Shown: positions 1 to 8,090, numbered from the stretch's first letter. The stretch: 20,203 nt of DNA from Bacilli bacterium (GCA_017411235.1 JAFPMR010000235.1:1-20203), one strand, 5' to 3'. A program made the numbers and translations. Notes: a model not told the origin generated them from the sequence alone.

Positions 1-6
1 CCTCAT
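1..6 (-). CDS. Possible start of a gene running off the left edge
   Basis: On the minus strand an ATG at 6-4 is preceded by AAGGG with a 6-base spacer and, further up, by an extended -10 box at 29-37. Only two codons lie in the window, so no product can be named and the call rests only on the promoter and ribosome-binding-site arrangement. Confidence 0.3.
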
Positions 7-28
7 ATATATCCCTTCTTTATCACCT

Positions 29-37
29 ATTATACCA
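29..37 (-). promoter_or_regulatory. Extended -10 promoter for the left-edge gene
   Basis: The minus strand reads TGG-TATAAT (ATTATA at 29-34 on the plus strand), an extended -10 box. No good -35 box is visible. It sits just past the GtrA terminator, where a new transcript would have to begin. Confidence 0.35.
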
Positions 38-50
38 TGTATACCATAAA

Positions 51-73
51 AAAAGAGATTAATTATCTCTTTT
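51..73 (-). terminator. Intrinsic terminator after the GtrA gene
   Basis: Arms AAAAGAGAT (51-59) and ATCTCTTTT (65-73) flank a 5-base loop. On the minus strand a run of U follows. The GtrA stop codon (63-65) lies at the loop and the start of the arm. Confidence 0.8.
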
Positions 74-470
74 CTTTAGCATCAATTGTACCTTTAAATA
101 CAAAGTATTTATCATATAAATATTCTAATACGAAATTAAACAACATATTAATACCTGTAACTAAGTATTCATTCCATCCATGATTAACTAATTTATCTCC
201 CAATATTGTTGATACAGGAGTAAATATAGCATAGAAGATTGCTACTTTAAACATTGCTAGTGGAACATTAGCAGTCGACTTAAAAGTAAACTCTCTATTT
301 AAAGTAAAATTCCATACTACAGATGCTACTAGAGCAGTTAAATAACAAACCCAATAAGGTAACTTAGTAAAAGTGTTTAAAATCGTAAATAAACCAATCT
401 CAATAACACCAGCAGATATAGAAAACAAAGTAAACTTTATTTTTCTTATCCATTCTTTTTTACTATTCAT
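63..470 (-). CDS. GtrA-family membrane protein
   Basis: This 135-residue protein has about four membrane segments and the GtrA-like pattern: a basic N-terminus (KKEWIRKIKFTLFS), then GVIEIGLFTIL, a middle VVWNFTLNREFTFK motif and a C-terminal NFVLEYLYDKYFVFK motif. Members of the family sit in the membrane and are linked to flipping or handling of undecaprenyl-phosphate-linked sugars for cell-surface glycosylation; the substrate here is unknown. Two ATGs are adjacent. The second (470) has the better spacing to AGGTG, so it was chosen; starting at 473 adds one Met. The gene starts only 8 bases after the stop of the kinase gene, so the two are cotranscribed. No glycosyltransferase gene is adjacent, so its partner is not evident. 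Confidence 0.85.
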   Translation of the reverse strand: MNSKKEWIRKIKFTLFSISAGVIEIGLFTILNTFTKLPYWVCYLTALVASVVWNFTLNREFTFKSTANVPLAMFKVAIFYAIFTPVSTILGDKLVNHGWNEYLVTGINMLFNFVLEYLYDKYFVFKGTIDAKEKR

Positions 471-478
471 CATTTCAC

Positions 479-1570
479 CTACTTCAATAATTTCTTAATA
501 AAACAATTAGTTTGCTTATACCATTTAAATATCTTCTTCTTTTTCTCTTTATAAGCCGCTAACTCTTCTTCTGTATAATCCTTATTATTAGCAATAAATC
601 TCTTAATGCATCTATCATAACAAGTAGAAATATTAGTTCTAATAATAACCACTTGACCCTTTAAAACACTCATATCTTTAACACAGTGGAATTGAGCACA
701 ATCTATAATAACTATTTTATTTAATAAATGACAATAATCTAATATATCATTATAAATTAAATCAAAATTTTCTCCCAAATCAGGTAATACATCATATTTT
801 TCTCTAAACATTTCACCTAATTCTCTATTAATACCAGCAGCTTTTTCAAATCTTTTATCACTAAATATATCATCAGTATCCACAATTAAATAAACCTTAT
901 TATCATAATGTTCTCTAATATATGTAGTTTTACCAGATCCACTTTGACCAGAAATATTAATAACAGGATCATCAGTTAATTTAACTTCTAAAGGATCTCT
1001 TGATATAGCAACGTTAATCAAGTCCTTTTCCATGATTTCCTTTAACATATTTTCTACTTCTATATATGAATCATTTTTATCTTCTTCTTTTAAATCAAAG
1101 AAAGTAGAAAAAGTCTTATAAACTTCTTTAACATTAAGATCATTTACTTTATCAACAATTATTCTTCTACATACTTCTAAATAACCATCAAGAGCCAAAA
1201 AAGTTAAACATTGAAAATATGAATTTAAAGGTAAATCAGATTTCAAATATAAATCCATTATCATATTCTCATCTAACTTCCTTGGATTAGATAGAATAAT
1301 TTTATTAGTTCTAAATACTCCATGTGGAGCATTAATACTTTCAATTTCTAATACATCAGCATCTATTGGTATTTCCACATCATAAATAGTATTCCCACGC
1401 AATAACCAACGGAAAATCTTGTCTTCTGAAGAAAAACTAAATCCCCCCATTGCTTTAGCTTCATCAGCTTTAGGATTCCAATTCATAGCTTCATTAACTT
1501 CATTAATCTTATACTTAAATCCTCCAGCATTAGACATCTCTCCATCTAAAACTTTCACAAATTTCTTCAT
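479..1570 (-). CDS. Two-domain protein with C-terminal P-loop kinase/NTPase
   Basis: The protein has 363 residues. The C-terminal part holds a Walker A motif, GQSGSGKTT, at 208-216, followed by a strand ending VDTDD (230-234), as in small nucleotide, nucleoside or polynucleotide kinases; a basic, Lys-rich tail closes the protein. The N-terminal ~140 residues form a separate conserved-looking domain (GGFKYK near 16-21, GGFSFSSEDKIFRWLLRGN near 42-60, APHGVFRTNKIIL near 81-93). I recognise this architecture from low-GC Gram-positive genomes, but its function is not known to me. It has no signal peptide or membrane segment and should be cytoplasmic. It lies between a HAD phosphatase (7 bases upstream) and GtrA, so a phosphate-transfer plus phosphate-removal pair is possible. 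The ribosome-binding site is weak (GTGATATT before ATG). Confidence 0.7.
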   Translation of the reverse strand: MKKFVKVLDGEMSNAGGFKYKINEVNEAMNWNPKADEAKAMGGFSFSSEDKIFRWLLRGNTIYDVEIPIDADVLEIESINAPHGVFRTNKIILSNPRKLDENMIMDLYLKSDLPLNSYFQCLTFLALDGYLEVCRRIIVDKVNDLNVKEVYKTFSTFFDLKEEDKNDSYIEVENMLKEIMEKDLINVAISRDPLEVKLTDDPVINISGQSGSGKTTYIREHYDNKVYLIVDTDDIFSDKRFEKAAGINRELGEMFREKYDVLPDLGENFDLIYNDILDYCHLLNKIVIIDCAQFHCVKDMSVLKGQVVIIRTNISTCYDRCIKRFIANNKDYTEEELAAYKEKKKKIFKWYKQTNCFIKKLLK

Positions 1571-1577
1571 AATATCA

Positions 1578-2219
1578 CTACCTTATAAAATCTTCTATTG
1601 TCTTTTTAATTAACTCCAAATCTTCACCAGTTGCTCTTAAAACATTCCAACCTCTATTCTTAGCTCCCATTACATTATCTTCTCTATCATCAATAAATAA
1701 AATGTTACTAGGTTCTATTCCTGATAACTCTTCTACCTTAGCATATATATCATCGTTAGGTTTAACTAAACCTAATTCAAAAGATAAAAAAACCTTATCA
1801 AAATAATTAAAATCAACTTGCTTATTTAATCGCTCTTTATCAAGCATTACTAAATTAGAAAGAATTCCTAAAAGACATCTTCCCTTCAATAAATGAATAT
1901 AATCTACTACATCTTTATAATAATAAATCTTATTATATTCTTCATGATAAACCTTTAAGAATTTATCTTTATCATTATCAAAGCCGTTTTCTTTAGCTAT
2001 ATAGTTAAGCCACTTATTAAATTCAATTTCATTTCCAACAGAACAAATATTTACCTTTTTATTATTATCATTTATATAACTACCCCATTCGTTGATTTCT
2101 TTAGTATTATCATTTGTTAATCGACGAATTATATTTCTAGTTAAAGCATACCAACCATACTCAGGGTCATTATGATTTTCAATTACTCCACCCCAGTCGA
2201 AGATAACCATCTTGTTCAT
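1578..2219 (-). CDS. HAD-superfamily hydrolase (subfamily IA type phosphatase)
   Basis: The 213-residue protein carries all four HAD motifs: IFDWGG with nucleophile Asp8, LSNL with Ser121, Lys153 in LVKPND, and FIDDRED with Asp177/Asp178. The residue two after the nucleophile is Gly10 rather than the usual Asp; the same replacement is known in YihX-like sugar-phosphate phosphatases (FDLGN), so it does not by itself mean loss of activity. A helical cap (residues ~15-100) lies between motifs I and II. The substrate cannot be told from sequence. It is the first gene of the HAD-kinase-GtrA operon. GGTGAT, 4-5 bases before the ATG, fixes the start. Confidence 0.85.
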   Translation of the reverse strand: MNKMVIFDWGGVIENHNDPEYGWYALTRNIIRRLTNDNTKEINEWGSYINDNNKKVNICSVGNEIEFNKWLNYIAKENGFDNDKDKFLKVYHEEYNKIYYYKDVVDYIHLLKGRCLLGILSNLVMLDKERLNKQVDFNYFDKVFLSFELGLVKPNDDIYAKVEELSGIEPSNILFIDDREDNVMGAKNRGWNVLRATGEDLELIKKTIEDFIR

Positions 2220-2234
2220 ATTATCACCATACTT

Positions 2235-2243
2235 ATTTTACCA
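2235..2243 (-). promoter_or_regulatory. Extended -10 promoter for the HAD operon
   Basis: The minus strand reads TGG-TAAAAT (ATTTTA at 2235-2240). The promoter-to-start block is almost the same as that of lepB (see findings). No convincing -35 box at 17 bases was found, and the 5' leader would be very short. Confidence 0.45.
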
Positions 2244-2264
2244 TATATTTAACATATATATGTC

Positions 2265-2292
2265 TATAAATAAAGGAAAACCTTTGTTTATA
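2265..2292. repeat. Imperfect 28-bp dyad between divergent promoters
   Basis: TATAAATAAAGG (2265-2276) and CCTTTGTTTATA (2281-2292) are inverted repeats with one mismatch, which becomes G-U in RNA, around an AAAA centre. The right arm contains the -35 box of the plus-strand promoter. It may be an operator or a chance A+T-rich hairpin. Confidence 0.5.
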
Positions 2293-2312
2293 CAAAAAAT
2301 AAATTATATAAT
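2284..2312 (+). promoter_or_regulatory. Promoter of the PrcB_C-domain gene
   Basis: TTGTTT at 2284-2289 and TATAAT at 2307-2312 are 17 bases apart. A second TATAAT lies at 2318-2323. AAGGAGATGG follows before the ATG at 2338. Confidence 0.65.
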
Positions 2313-2337
2313 ATTAATATAATAAGGAGATGGTTTA

Positions 2338-3450
2338 ATGGATTATGAATTAAAAAGTAGTAATGCTCCATTTGTAGTCTTTATTATCTTTATCTTAATC
2401 ATGGTTGGAACAGTAGGATTCTTAAAACTTAGAAAAGCTCCTACTACTAAAACCCAAGTTGAAGAAAAAAAAGAAACAATAAAAAGAGAGATAGAATACT
2501 ATACCAAAGGTTATTATTATGAAATAAGTCAAAATAATCAAAAATTTGATATAGTCATTAAATCAGATCAAGAATGTGAAGATAAAGAACATTGTAATCC
2601 TACTCGTGTAGATAATTACAAAGTTACAGAACAAAAAGAAATTGATGATTTATCTAAATTATTTGATGAATTATTTGAAAATAGAAATACTAGAGAATTA
2701 AAACTAAAACGTGAAGACATAACATTAGATCAAGCAACAGTACTAGAATATATTTTAAGAGAACCAGTTCCTGAAGTAGAAATGGAATCTAAAATACTTG
2801 AGCAAACTGAAGAAAGTGGCATAAAACAATTCGGTTATATAGTTGAAAATCAAGAAGATGGCAAAGTAATAGTAACAATAGCTATGGGTGAACAAACCTC
2901 AACTGGACACTCTATAGAAATCGAAAAAATGAAAGGAAGTTCTAATTATTTTAGAATTCAAGTAAAAGAAAATCATCCAACTGGTGAAGTAACCGGACAA
3001 GTTATGACTACACCTGCCATAAAAGTAGAATTAAATGTCTTACCTACTACATTAATGATTGTTAGTGATAGCGGAAAAATCTATAAAGAAATAAAACAAG
3101 AAGAAGAACAGCCTAAAGAAACAGAAGAATATAAAATAATTGGTAGTCAAGAATATTCTAAATTCAATACTCGAGGCTTCGTAGTTAATCAAGTTGATGA
3201 TAAAACATTAGTTACAATAGCTATGGGTGAACAAAGCACTGGTGGTTACAATATAAGTGTTACTAAAATAGATATAAAGAACAACAACGTTGTAATACAT
3301 GTTGAAGAAAAATATCCATCTAAAGATGGCGTTGTTACTCAAGCATTTTCTCAACCTATCGTCCAAATAGCATTTGCTAAAAAACCAGACAGTATCGTAG
3401 TTATAAATCAAAATGGACAAAAAATAAATCAAATAGAAAACGAGAGATAA
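2338..3450 (+). CDS. Membrane-anchored protein with two PrcB_C-like domains
   Basis: This 370-residue protein has one N-terminal membrane segment (about 11-31) and then a Lys/Glu-rich linker, so the bulk is outside the cell. Residues ~35-155 are unrecognised, with a short Cys pair in SDQECEDKEHC. The rest is two copies of a ~85-residue unit, at about 165-255 and 278-365, each with TIAMGEQ, then a TG turn (STGH, TGGY), an IEIEK-type strand, a K/Y-P segment and a hydrophobic end. This matches the PrcB C-terminal domain, named for the regulatory PrcB subunit of the Treponema PrtP protease complex. That relation is by pattern only. The second copy fits the family better (TGGYNISV). Neither copy has catalytic residues, so it is likely a binding or regulatory protein. 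It has its own promoter, faces the HAD operon divergently and stops inside a bidirectional terminator. Confidence 0.7.
   Translation: MDYELKSSNAPFVVFIIFILIMVGTVGFLKLRKAPTTKTQVEEKKETIKREIEYYTKGYYYEISQNNQKFDIVIKSDQECEDKEHCNPTRVDNYKVTEQKEIDDLSKLFDELFENRNTRELKLKREDITLDQATVLEYILREPVPEVEMESKILEQTEESGIKQFGYIVENQEDGKVIVTIAMGEQTSTGHSIEIEKMKGSSNYFRIQVKENHPTGEVTGQVMTTPAIKVELNVLPTTLMIVSDSGKIYKEIKQEEEQPKETEEYKIIGSQEYSKFNTRGFVVNQVDDKTLVTIAMGEQSTGGYNISVTKIDIKNNNVVIHVEEKYPSKDGVVTQAFSQPIVQIAFAKKPDSIVVINQNGQKINQIENER
2875..3235 (+). repeat. 22-bp exact direct repeat within the PrcB_C gene
   Basis: The stretch at 2875-2896 is identical to 3214-3235; both encode the TIAMGEQ motif of the two tandem domains, 113 codons apart. 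Third-position identity over the motif suggests recent duplication or gene conversion. The span given covers both copies. Confidence 0.7.
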
Positions 3451-3462
3451 ACCTCTCGTTTT
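3437..3462. terminator. Bidirectional terminator between convergent genes
   Basis: Arms AAAACGAGAG (3437-3446) and CTCTCGTTTT (3453-3462) enclose a 6-base loop and are followed by U-rich sequence on both strands. The stop codon of the plus-strand gene lies in the loop, and that of the minus-strand acetyltransferase abuts the right arm. Confidence 0.9.
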
Positions 3463-3947
3463 TATTTTAACTTTTTAATATCTGTAAGCATTCTTGGATG
3501 GTATCCTCTTCTACTATAGAACTCTATAGCATTTTTATTATATGCAAATACATCTACTAAGACCCATTCACATCCTTGTTCTTTAAAGTATTCCTCCATC
3601 TTTTCCATCAATGCTTTTCCTACACCTTTACTTCTTATCTTTTGTGTAACAATTAATTCTGTAATAACTCCTCTACGAGGACATTTATAATCTAAATAAT
3701 CATGTTCATCATATGGAGGAATATTACCCATTATTAAACCAATAGCTTTCTCATCTTCTATTGCTAAATAACATTCACCTTCATAGTTTTTTACATCTTC
3801 TAAATCAATTAATGCCATCTTTTCTCTATACTCTGGATGTAATTGATCTAGATTATCTTCATCTATAGTTAAAATATATTCTTCTAGTTCAACTAATAAA
3901 TCTCTAACATCTTCTAGATATTTATCTTCATACTTGATTATTTTCAC
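3462..3947 (-). CDS. GNAT-family N-acetyltransferase
   Basis: The 161-residue protein has the GNAT fold signature: the acetyl-CoA pyrophosphate-binding loop [11 protein letters not shown] at 102-112, after the beta-4 strand ITELIV, and the C-terminal [14 protein letters not shown] motif. An acidic N-terminal region ([17 protein letters not shown]) is unusual but common in this group. The acceptor substrate is unknown. The start is GTG at 3947, overlapping the ispG stop by 4 bases (GTGA), with AGGAGA ten bases upstream. Translation is probably coupled to ispG. Confidence 0.85.
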   Translation of the reverse strand: MKIIKYEDKYLEDVRDLLVELEEYILTIDEDNLDQLHPEYREKMALIDLEDVKNYEGECYLAIEDEKAIGLIMGNIPPYDEHDYLDYKCPRRGVITELIVTQKIRSKGVGKALMEKMEEYFKEQGCEWVLVDVFAYNKNAIEFYSRRGYHPRMLTDIKKLK

Positions 3948-4990
3948 AATTTATCTATCTCCTCTTTTAATACTTCAACTATCTTTTCTTGAGGTATTTT
4001 TTTAATTATTTCACCCTTTTTAAAAAGTAATCCTTCTTTAATACCACCTGCAATACCTATATCAGCCTCTCTAGCTTCACCAGGTCCATTAACAGCACAT
4101 CCCATAACAGCAACTGTTATATCTTTATTGATAGTTTGTAAGTATTCCTCTACCTCTTTAACTAAAGGTATTAAATCAATTTGTGTTCTTCCACAAGTAG
4201 GACAAGCTACTAACTTAGGTAGCTTCAATAAATCACAATCTTTTAATATTTCTTTTGCTACCTTAACTTCTTCTACTGGATCATCTGCTAGTGATACTCT
4301 TATCGTATCGCCAATACCTTTTCTAAGTAAAACACCTAAACCTATAGATGACTTAATAGTACCACTGAATGCTGTACCAGCTTCTGTAATACCTATATGT
4401 AATGGATATGGAAATACTTTACTAGCTAATTCATAAGTTTTAATACATAAATCTAAATCCGAAGCTTTTAAAGATATACAAATATCATAGAAACCTAATT
4501 CTTCTAATATATCAACATGCTTCTTTGCACTTTCTATCATTGCTTCTGGAGTTGGATGTCCATATTTTTCTAACAATTCTTTTTCAATAGATCCACTATT
4601 AACACCAATTCTAATAGGAATATGTTTTTCCTTACATGCTTCTACTACCTTCTTAACATTTTCCTTAGAACCAATATTACCAGGATTAATTCTTATTTTA
4701 TCTACACCACTATTAATAGCTTCTAAAGCAATTTTATAATCGAAATGAATATCAGCTACAATTGGTATATGAATATGTTTCTTTATCTCTTTTATAGCTT
4801 TAGCATCTTCAATAGTTGGACATGCTACTCTAATAATTTCACAGCCTACATTTTCTAAAGCTAGTATTTGTTTAACTGTTGCATCGACATCAGTAGTTTT
4901 TGTATTACACATTGATTGAATAACTACTCTCTTTTGACCACCTATTAATACATTACCTACTTTTATCTGTCTTGTTTTATTTCTTTTCAT
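3944..4990 (-). CDS. ispG: 4-hydroxy-3-methylbut-2-enyl diphosphate synthase IspG (GcpE)
   Basis: IspG catalyses the penultimate step of the MEP isoprenoid pathway, the reductive conversion of MEcPP to HMBPP with a [4Fe-4S] cluster. The protein has 348 residues. Seen are the TIM-barrel start ([20 protein letters not shown]), [27 protein letters not shown] and the C-terminal cluster region with [11 protein letters not shown] and [13 protein letters not shown]. It is the compact two-domain bacterial form. The open frame could begin 14 codons earlier (5032), but AGGAGG lies five bases before the ATG at 4990 and the extra residues (FFFFYD) do not look like IspG, so 4990 was chosen. A terminator and an extended -10 box upstream make it the first gene of a two-gene unit with the acetyltransferase. 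Electrons would come from ferredoxin or flavodoxin, which fits the nearby NfnAB. Confidence 0.97.
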   Translation of the reverse strand: MKRNKTRQIKVGNVLIGGQKRVVIQSMCNTKTTDVDATVKQILALENVGCEIIRVACPTIEDAKAIKEIKKHIHIPIVADIHFDYKIALEAINSGVDKIRINPGNIGSKENVKKVVEACKEKHIPIRIGVNSGSIEKELLEKYGHPTPEAMIESAKKHVDILEELGFYDICISLKASDLDLCIKTYELASKVFPYPLHIGITEAGTAFSGTIKSSIGLGVLLRKGIGDTIRVSLADDPVEEVKVAKEILKDCDLLKLPKLVACPTCGRTQIDLIPLVKEVEEYLQTINKDITVAVMGCAVNGPGEAREADIGIAGGIKEGLLFKKGEIIKKIPQEKIVEVLKEEIDKL

Positions 4991-5006
4991 AAGTCCTCCT
5001 TTTTCT

Positions 5007-5015
5007 ATTCTATCA
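5007..5015 (-). promoter_or_regulatory. Extended -10 promoter for ispG
   Basis: The minus strand reads TGA-TAGAAT (ATTCTA at 5007-5012), directly after the terminator of the upstream gene and before AAAGGAGG. No clear -35 box was seen. Confidence 0.45.
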
Positions 5016-5021
5016 TAAAAA

Positions 5022-5044
5022 AAGAAGAACAATACGTTCTTCTT
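5022..5044 (-). terminator. Terminator after the ComEC-like gene
   Basis: Arms AAGAAGAAC (5022-5030) and GTTCTTCTT (5036-5044) have a 5-base loop, followed on the minus strand by seven U. It overlaps the stop codon of the metallo-beta-lactamase-fold gene and ends the lepB-nfn operon. Confidence 0.88.
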
Positions 5045-5879
5045 ATTGATTTATTTCAATATAATTACCATTTGATCTAACAGTAATACTTCCTTCTCTT
5101 GTTAAATAATACTTAATTCCAAGATTTCTTAAAAGATTAATAGTTTCATCATCTTCTTTTTCTTTATCAGAAGATGTAATAACAGCATATTTAGGTTTAA
5201 CTGTTTCTAACAAATCATCTAATCTCTTCATATAATGTCCATGATAAGGAATCTTAATAAAGTCATATGCATCTTTATTATCATTTAAGTATTCTTTTAT
5301 ACGAGCATTTTGCATATCACCAGTAAATAAGAAACTATTATTCTTATACTTAATACCTACTACTAAAGAAGAATTATTACTTTCATTATTATCAAAAATA
5401 GAATCAGTTCCTATTACTGTAATATCTAAACCTTCTAAAGTTACATTTCTCTTATCAGTAATATGTTCTGCTGTTATTTTATTAACAATTAAAGCACTAA
5501 TATAATCGTTATATTCTTCACTTTCTTTAGGATAAGTACTATCAAAGACTTTATCTACTTGAACACTCTCTAAGATCTTTGCAGCACCACCTACATGGTC
5601 TTTATCAAAATGAGTAATAATTAAATAATCTAATTTTTCGATCTTATTATTTTTTAAGTATTGTATTATTTCATTACTATTTTCTTTTTCACCAGTATCA
5701 ATCATCATATATTTTCCATTAATAGATATAATACAAGCATCAGCTTTGCCCGCATTAAAGAAATAGATTTTTAAATCATTATCATCTATCTTCTTAAAAC
5801 TATTAACTATTAATATAGAACCCAATATAACAATTAATAATGCAATAACAATTAAAATATATTTCCAATAATCCTTCAT
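5043..5879 (-). CDS. ComEC-like metallo-beta-lactamase-fold hydrolase, membrane-anchored
   Basis: This 278-residue protein has one N-terminal membrane segment (about 7-27) and a metallo-beta-lactamase domain. It resembles the C-terminal hydrolase domain of ComEC/Rec2: [12 protein letters not shown] and MIDTGE near the start, metal-binding [10 protein letters not shown] with His90, Asp92, Asp94 and His95, then FTGDM and IPYHGHY. Standalone proteins of this kind are common in Bacillota. They lack the competence-channel domain, so DNA uptake should not be inferred. It probably acts as an extracytoplasmic metal-dependent nuclease or phosphodiesterase. A TTG at 5882 precedes the ATG, but the ATG at 5879 overlaps the nfnB stop (TGATG) and was preferred. 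It is the last gene of the lepB-CYTH-nfnA-nfnB operon. Confidence 0.85.
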   Translation of the reverse strand: MKDYWKYILIVIALLIVILGSILIVNSFKKIDDNDLKIYFFNAGKADACIISINGKYMMIDTGEKENSNEIIQYLKNNKIEKLDYLIITHFDKDHVGGAAKILESVQVDKVFDSTYPKESEEYNDYISALIVNKITAEHITDKRNVTLEGLDITVIGTDSIFDNNESNNSSLVVGIKYKNNSFLFTGDMQNARIKEYLNDNKDAYDFIKIPYHGHYMKRLDDLLETVKPKYAVITSSDKEKEDDETINLLRNLGIKYYLTREGSITVRSNGNYIEINQ

Positions 5880-7240
5880 CAACTTAAACCCTTCATTATT
5901 TCACTAGCAGCCTTCTTACCAGCTTCCATAGCAAGTATTACAGTGGCAGCACCAGTAACAGCATCTCCTCCAGCATATACATTAGATAAAGAAGTCTTAG
6001 TTCCTTCTACAACTATTAAACCTTTATCTGATAATTCAATATCACTATTCTTTAATGCTCCATGGTTAGGACTTGTACCTAAAGCCATAACAACCATTTC
6101 ACAATCTACAACATGTTTAGAAGATTCATCTTCTTTAACACTTCTACGTCCAGATTCATCTGGTTCACCAAGAACCATATTAACAACTTCCATACCTGTA
6201 ACATTGTTATTTTCATCAGCAATAATTCTAACTGGATTAGTTAGTAAATCAAAAACAATTCCTTCTTCTTGAGCATGTTCTACTTCCATCTTACGAGCAG
6301 GTAATTCTTCCATACTTCTTCTATACATCAAATGAGCATCAATACCTAAACGTTTTAAAGAACGTACAGCATCCATTGCTACATTTCCACCACCAATAAC
6401 ATAAGCTTTCTTAACTTTCTTAATTGGTGTCTTAGATGTATCATCATAAGCTTTCATTAAATTAATTCTTGTTAATATTTCATTAGCACTAAATACTTGG
6501 TTAGCATCTTCTCCAGGAATCCCCATAAACTTAGGTAAACCAGCACCTGTTCCTAAGAAAACTGCATCATATTCTTTTTGTAATTCATCTAAACTAATAG
6601 CATTTCCAACAGGAACATCACATAAAATATTAACTCCTAATTTCTTTAAACTATCTACTTCTTTTTCCACAATAGATTTTGGTAATCTAAATTCTGGAAT
6701 ACCATAAGTTAATACTCCACCAGCTTTATGTAATATTTCATAAATAGTAACATCATAACCGGCTTTAGCTAAATCTCCAGCACAAGTAAGTCCTGCAGGT
6801 CCAGCACCAACTATTGCTACTTTCTTACCATTCTTCTTTATTTCTCCAACAGAAGAGAAATTATTCTTAATAGCTTGATCAGCAACATATCTTTCTAGAG
6901 AACCTATAGATATAGCTTCACCTTTAAATCCTCTAATACACATACTTTCACATTGTTTTTCTTGTGGACATACTCTTCCACAAACAGCTGGTAATGATGA
7001 AGACTTACTGATTACTTTATAAGCTTCTTCTAAATTACCATCTTTAATACATTGAATAAATTCTGGAATAGCTATACTAACAGGACATCCTTGCATACAA
7101 CGAGGATTAGCACAATGTAAGCATCTATTAGCTTCAGCTAATGCTTCTTCATCTGTATATCCTAATTCAACTTCTTTAAAGTTTTTAACTCTTTCTTGAG
7201 GAGCTTGTACCTTACCATGTACCTTTTTTAAATCTTCCAT
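5879..7240 (-). CDS. nfnB: NfnB: NADH-dependent ferredoxin:NADP+ oxidoreductase, large subunit
   Basis: With NfnA this flavin enzyme couples NADPH oxidation to reduction of ferredoxin and NAD+ by electron bifurcation (or the reverse), balancing redox pools in anaerobes. The 453-residue protein has the GltD-like layout: eight Cys for two [4Fe-4S] clusters (C40, C43, C48, C52 and C87, C91, C97, C101), an FAD-binding GAGPAG at 145-150, a second dinucleotide site GGGNVAMD at 283-290 and a C-terminal GGDAVTGAATV FAD motif. It could be called glutamate synthase small subunit, but no glutamate synthase large subunit is present, while a PyrK/NfnA-type subunit sits directly upstream with TAATG overlap. 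GAGGAGG precedes the ATG. Confidence 0.92.
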   Translation of the reverse strand: MEDLKKVHGKVQAPQERVKNFKEVELGYTDEEALAEANRCLHCANPRCMQGCPVSIAIPEFIQCIKDGNLEEAYKVISKSSSLPAVCGRVCPQEKQCESMCIRGFKGEAISIGSLERYVADQAIKNNFSSVGEIKKNGKKVAIVGAGPAGLTCAGDLAKAGYDVTIYEILHKAGGVLTYGIPEFRLPKSIVEKEVDSLKKLGVNILCDVPVGNAISLDELQKEYDAVFLGTGAGLPKFMGIPGEDANQVFSANEILTRINLMKAYDDTSKTPIKKVKKAYVIGGGNVAMDAVRSLKRLGIDAHLMYRRSMEELPARKMEVEHAQEEGIVFDLLTNPVRIIADENNNVTGMEVVNMVLGEPDESGRRSVKEDESSKHVVDCEMVVMALGTSPNHGALKNSDIELSDKGLIVVEGTKTSLSNVYAGGDAVTGAATVILAMEAGKKAASEIMKGLS

Positions 7241-8082
7241 TATTTTCCCTCCTCAAGTTCTTTTTTCATTTGATCCCATTTAACTTTTTCTTCTTCTTTA
7301 TAAATATTCATTCTCTTCATAGCTAAATCAAAATCAACTTTAAATCCATCAAATTCTGGTCCGTGAATGCATGCAAATCGAGGTTTACCATCAACTTCAC
7401 ATCTACAAGCTCCACACATACCACTACCATCTACCATTAAAGGATTCATACTTACTATTGTTGGTAAATTATGTTTCTTTGTTAATTCAACAATATTCTT
7501 CATCATAATAACTGGTCCAATAGCAACACACATATCATAATCTTTAATATGTTCTTCCAAAATGTTAGTTACAAAGCCTTTCATTCCAAAAGAGCCATCA
7601 TCAGTAGCATATCTAATCTTCTTAACTTCTTTTTCTATCTTATCTCTAATAAGTAATAAATCAGCACTACGAGAACCATATATAACATCAATATCAAAAC
7701 CTAAGTTCTTTAAATACTTAACTTGTGGATATACTGGTGCAATACCTACACCACCAGCTACATAAACAATTCTTTTACCTTTAAACTTCTCAGGATCAGC
7801 ACATATTTCATTAGCATTTCCTAAAGGACCACTTACACTAAATATTTCATCTTTAACATAAGTTAATTCCTCTGTAGAAGCTCCTATTACTTGATAAATA
7901 ACTGTTAACAATCCCTTTTCCTTATCATAATCATAAATAGTTAAAGGAATTCTTTCACTATCTTCTTTAGCCATTAGAATACAAAATTGTCCTGGCATGG
8001 CCTTCTTAACTACTAGAGGTGCTTCTATTTGCATCTCATAAGAATTAGGACTTATTTTTTTGTTATACAATACTTTATACAT
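7240..8082 (-). CDS. nfnA: NfnA: NADH-dependent ferredoxin:NADP+ oxidoreductase, small subunit
   Basis: The 280-residue protein is a ferredoxin-NADP reductase/PyrK-type subunit that binds FAD, NAD(H) and a [2Fe-2S] cluster. Seen are an FAD-domain motif RIPLTIYD (44-51), the NAD-binding GGVGIAP at 110-116, AIGP near 187, and the C-terminal cluster region: Asp218, C223, C226, C228 and C238. Known NfnA proteins use one Asp and three Cys as cluster ligands; the extra Cys (C228) means the exact set cannot be settled here. The start ATG has AGGTGAT five bases upstream. The stop and the nfnB start overlap by one base, which supports a 1:1 complex. Confidence 0.92.
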   Translation of the reverse strand: MYKVLYNKKISPNSYEMQIEAPLVVKKAMPGQFCILMAKEDSERIPLTIYDYDKEKGLLTVIYQVIGASTEELTYVKDEIFSVSGPLGNANEICADPEKFKGKRIVYVAGGVGIAPVYPQVKYLKNLGFDIDVIYGSRSADLLLIRDKIEKEVKKIRYATDDGSFGMKGFVTNILEEHIKDYDMCVAIGPVIMMKNIVELTKKHNLPTIVSMNPLMVDGSGMCGACRCEVDGKPRFACIHGPEFDGFKVDFDLAMKRMNIYKEEEKVKWDQMKKELEEGK

Positions 8083-8090
8083 AATATCAC

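Noticed and set aside
4128..4436. Plus-strand frame inside ispG
   Set aside because: It is antisense to a complete, well-recognised enzyme and has no family features.
5043..5879. ComEC competence channel
   Set aside because: Only the hydrolase-like domain and a single membrane segment are present; the channel domain is missing.
5879..7240. Glutamate synthase small subunit as the identity of NfnB
   Set aside because: No glutamate synthase large subunit is nearby, while an NfnA-type subunit is directly coupled upstream.
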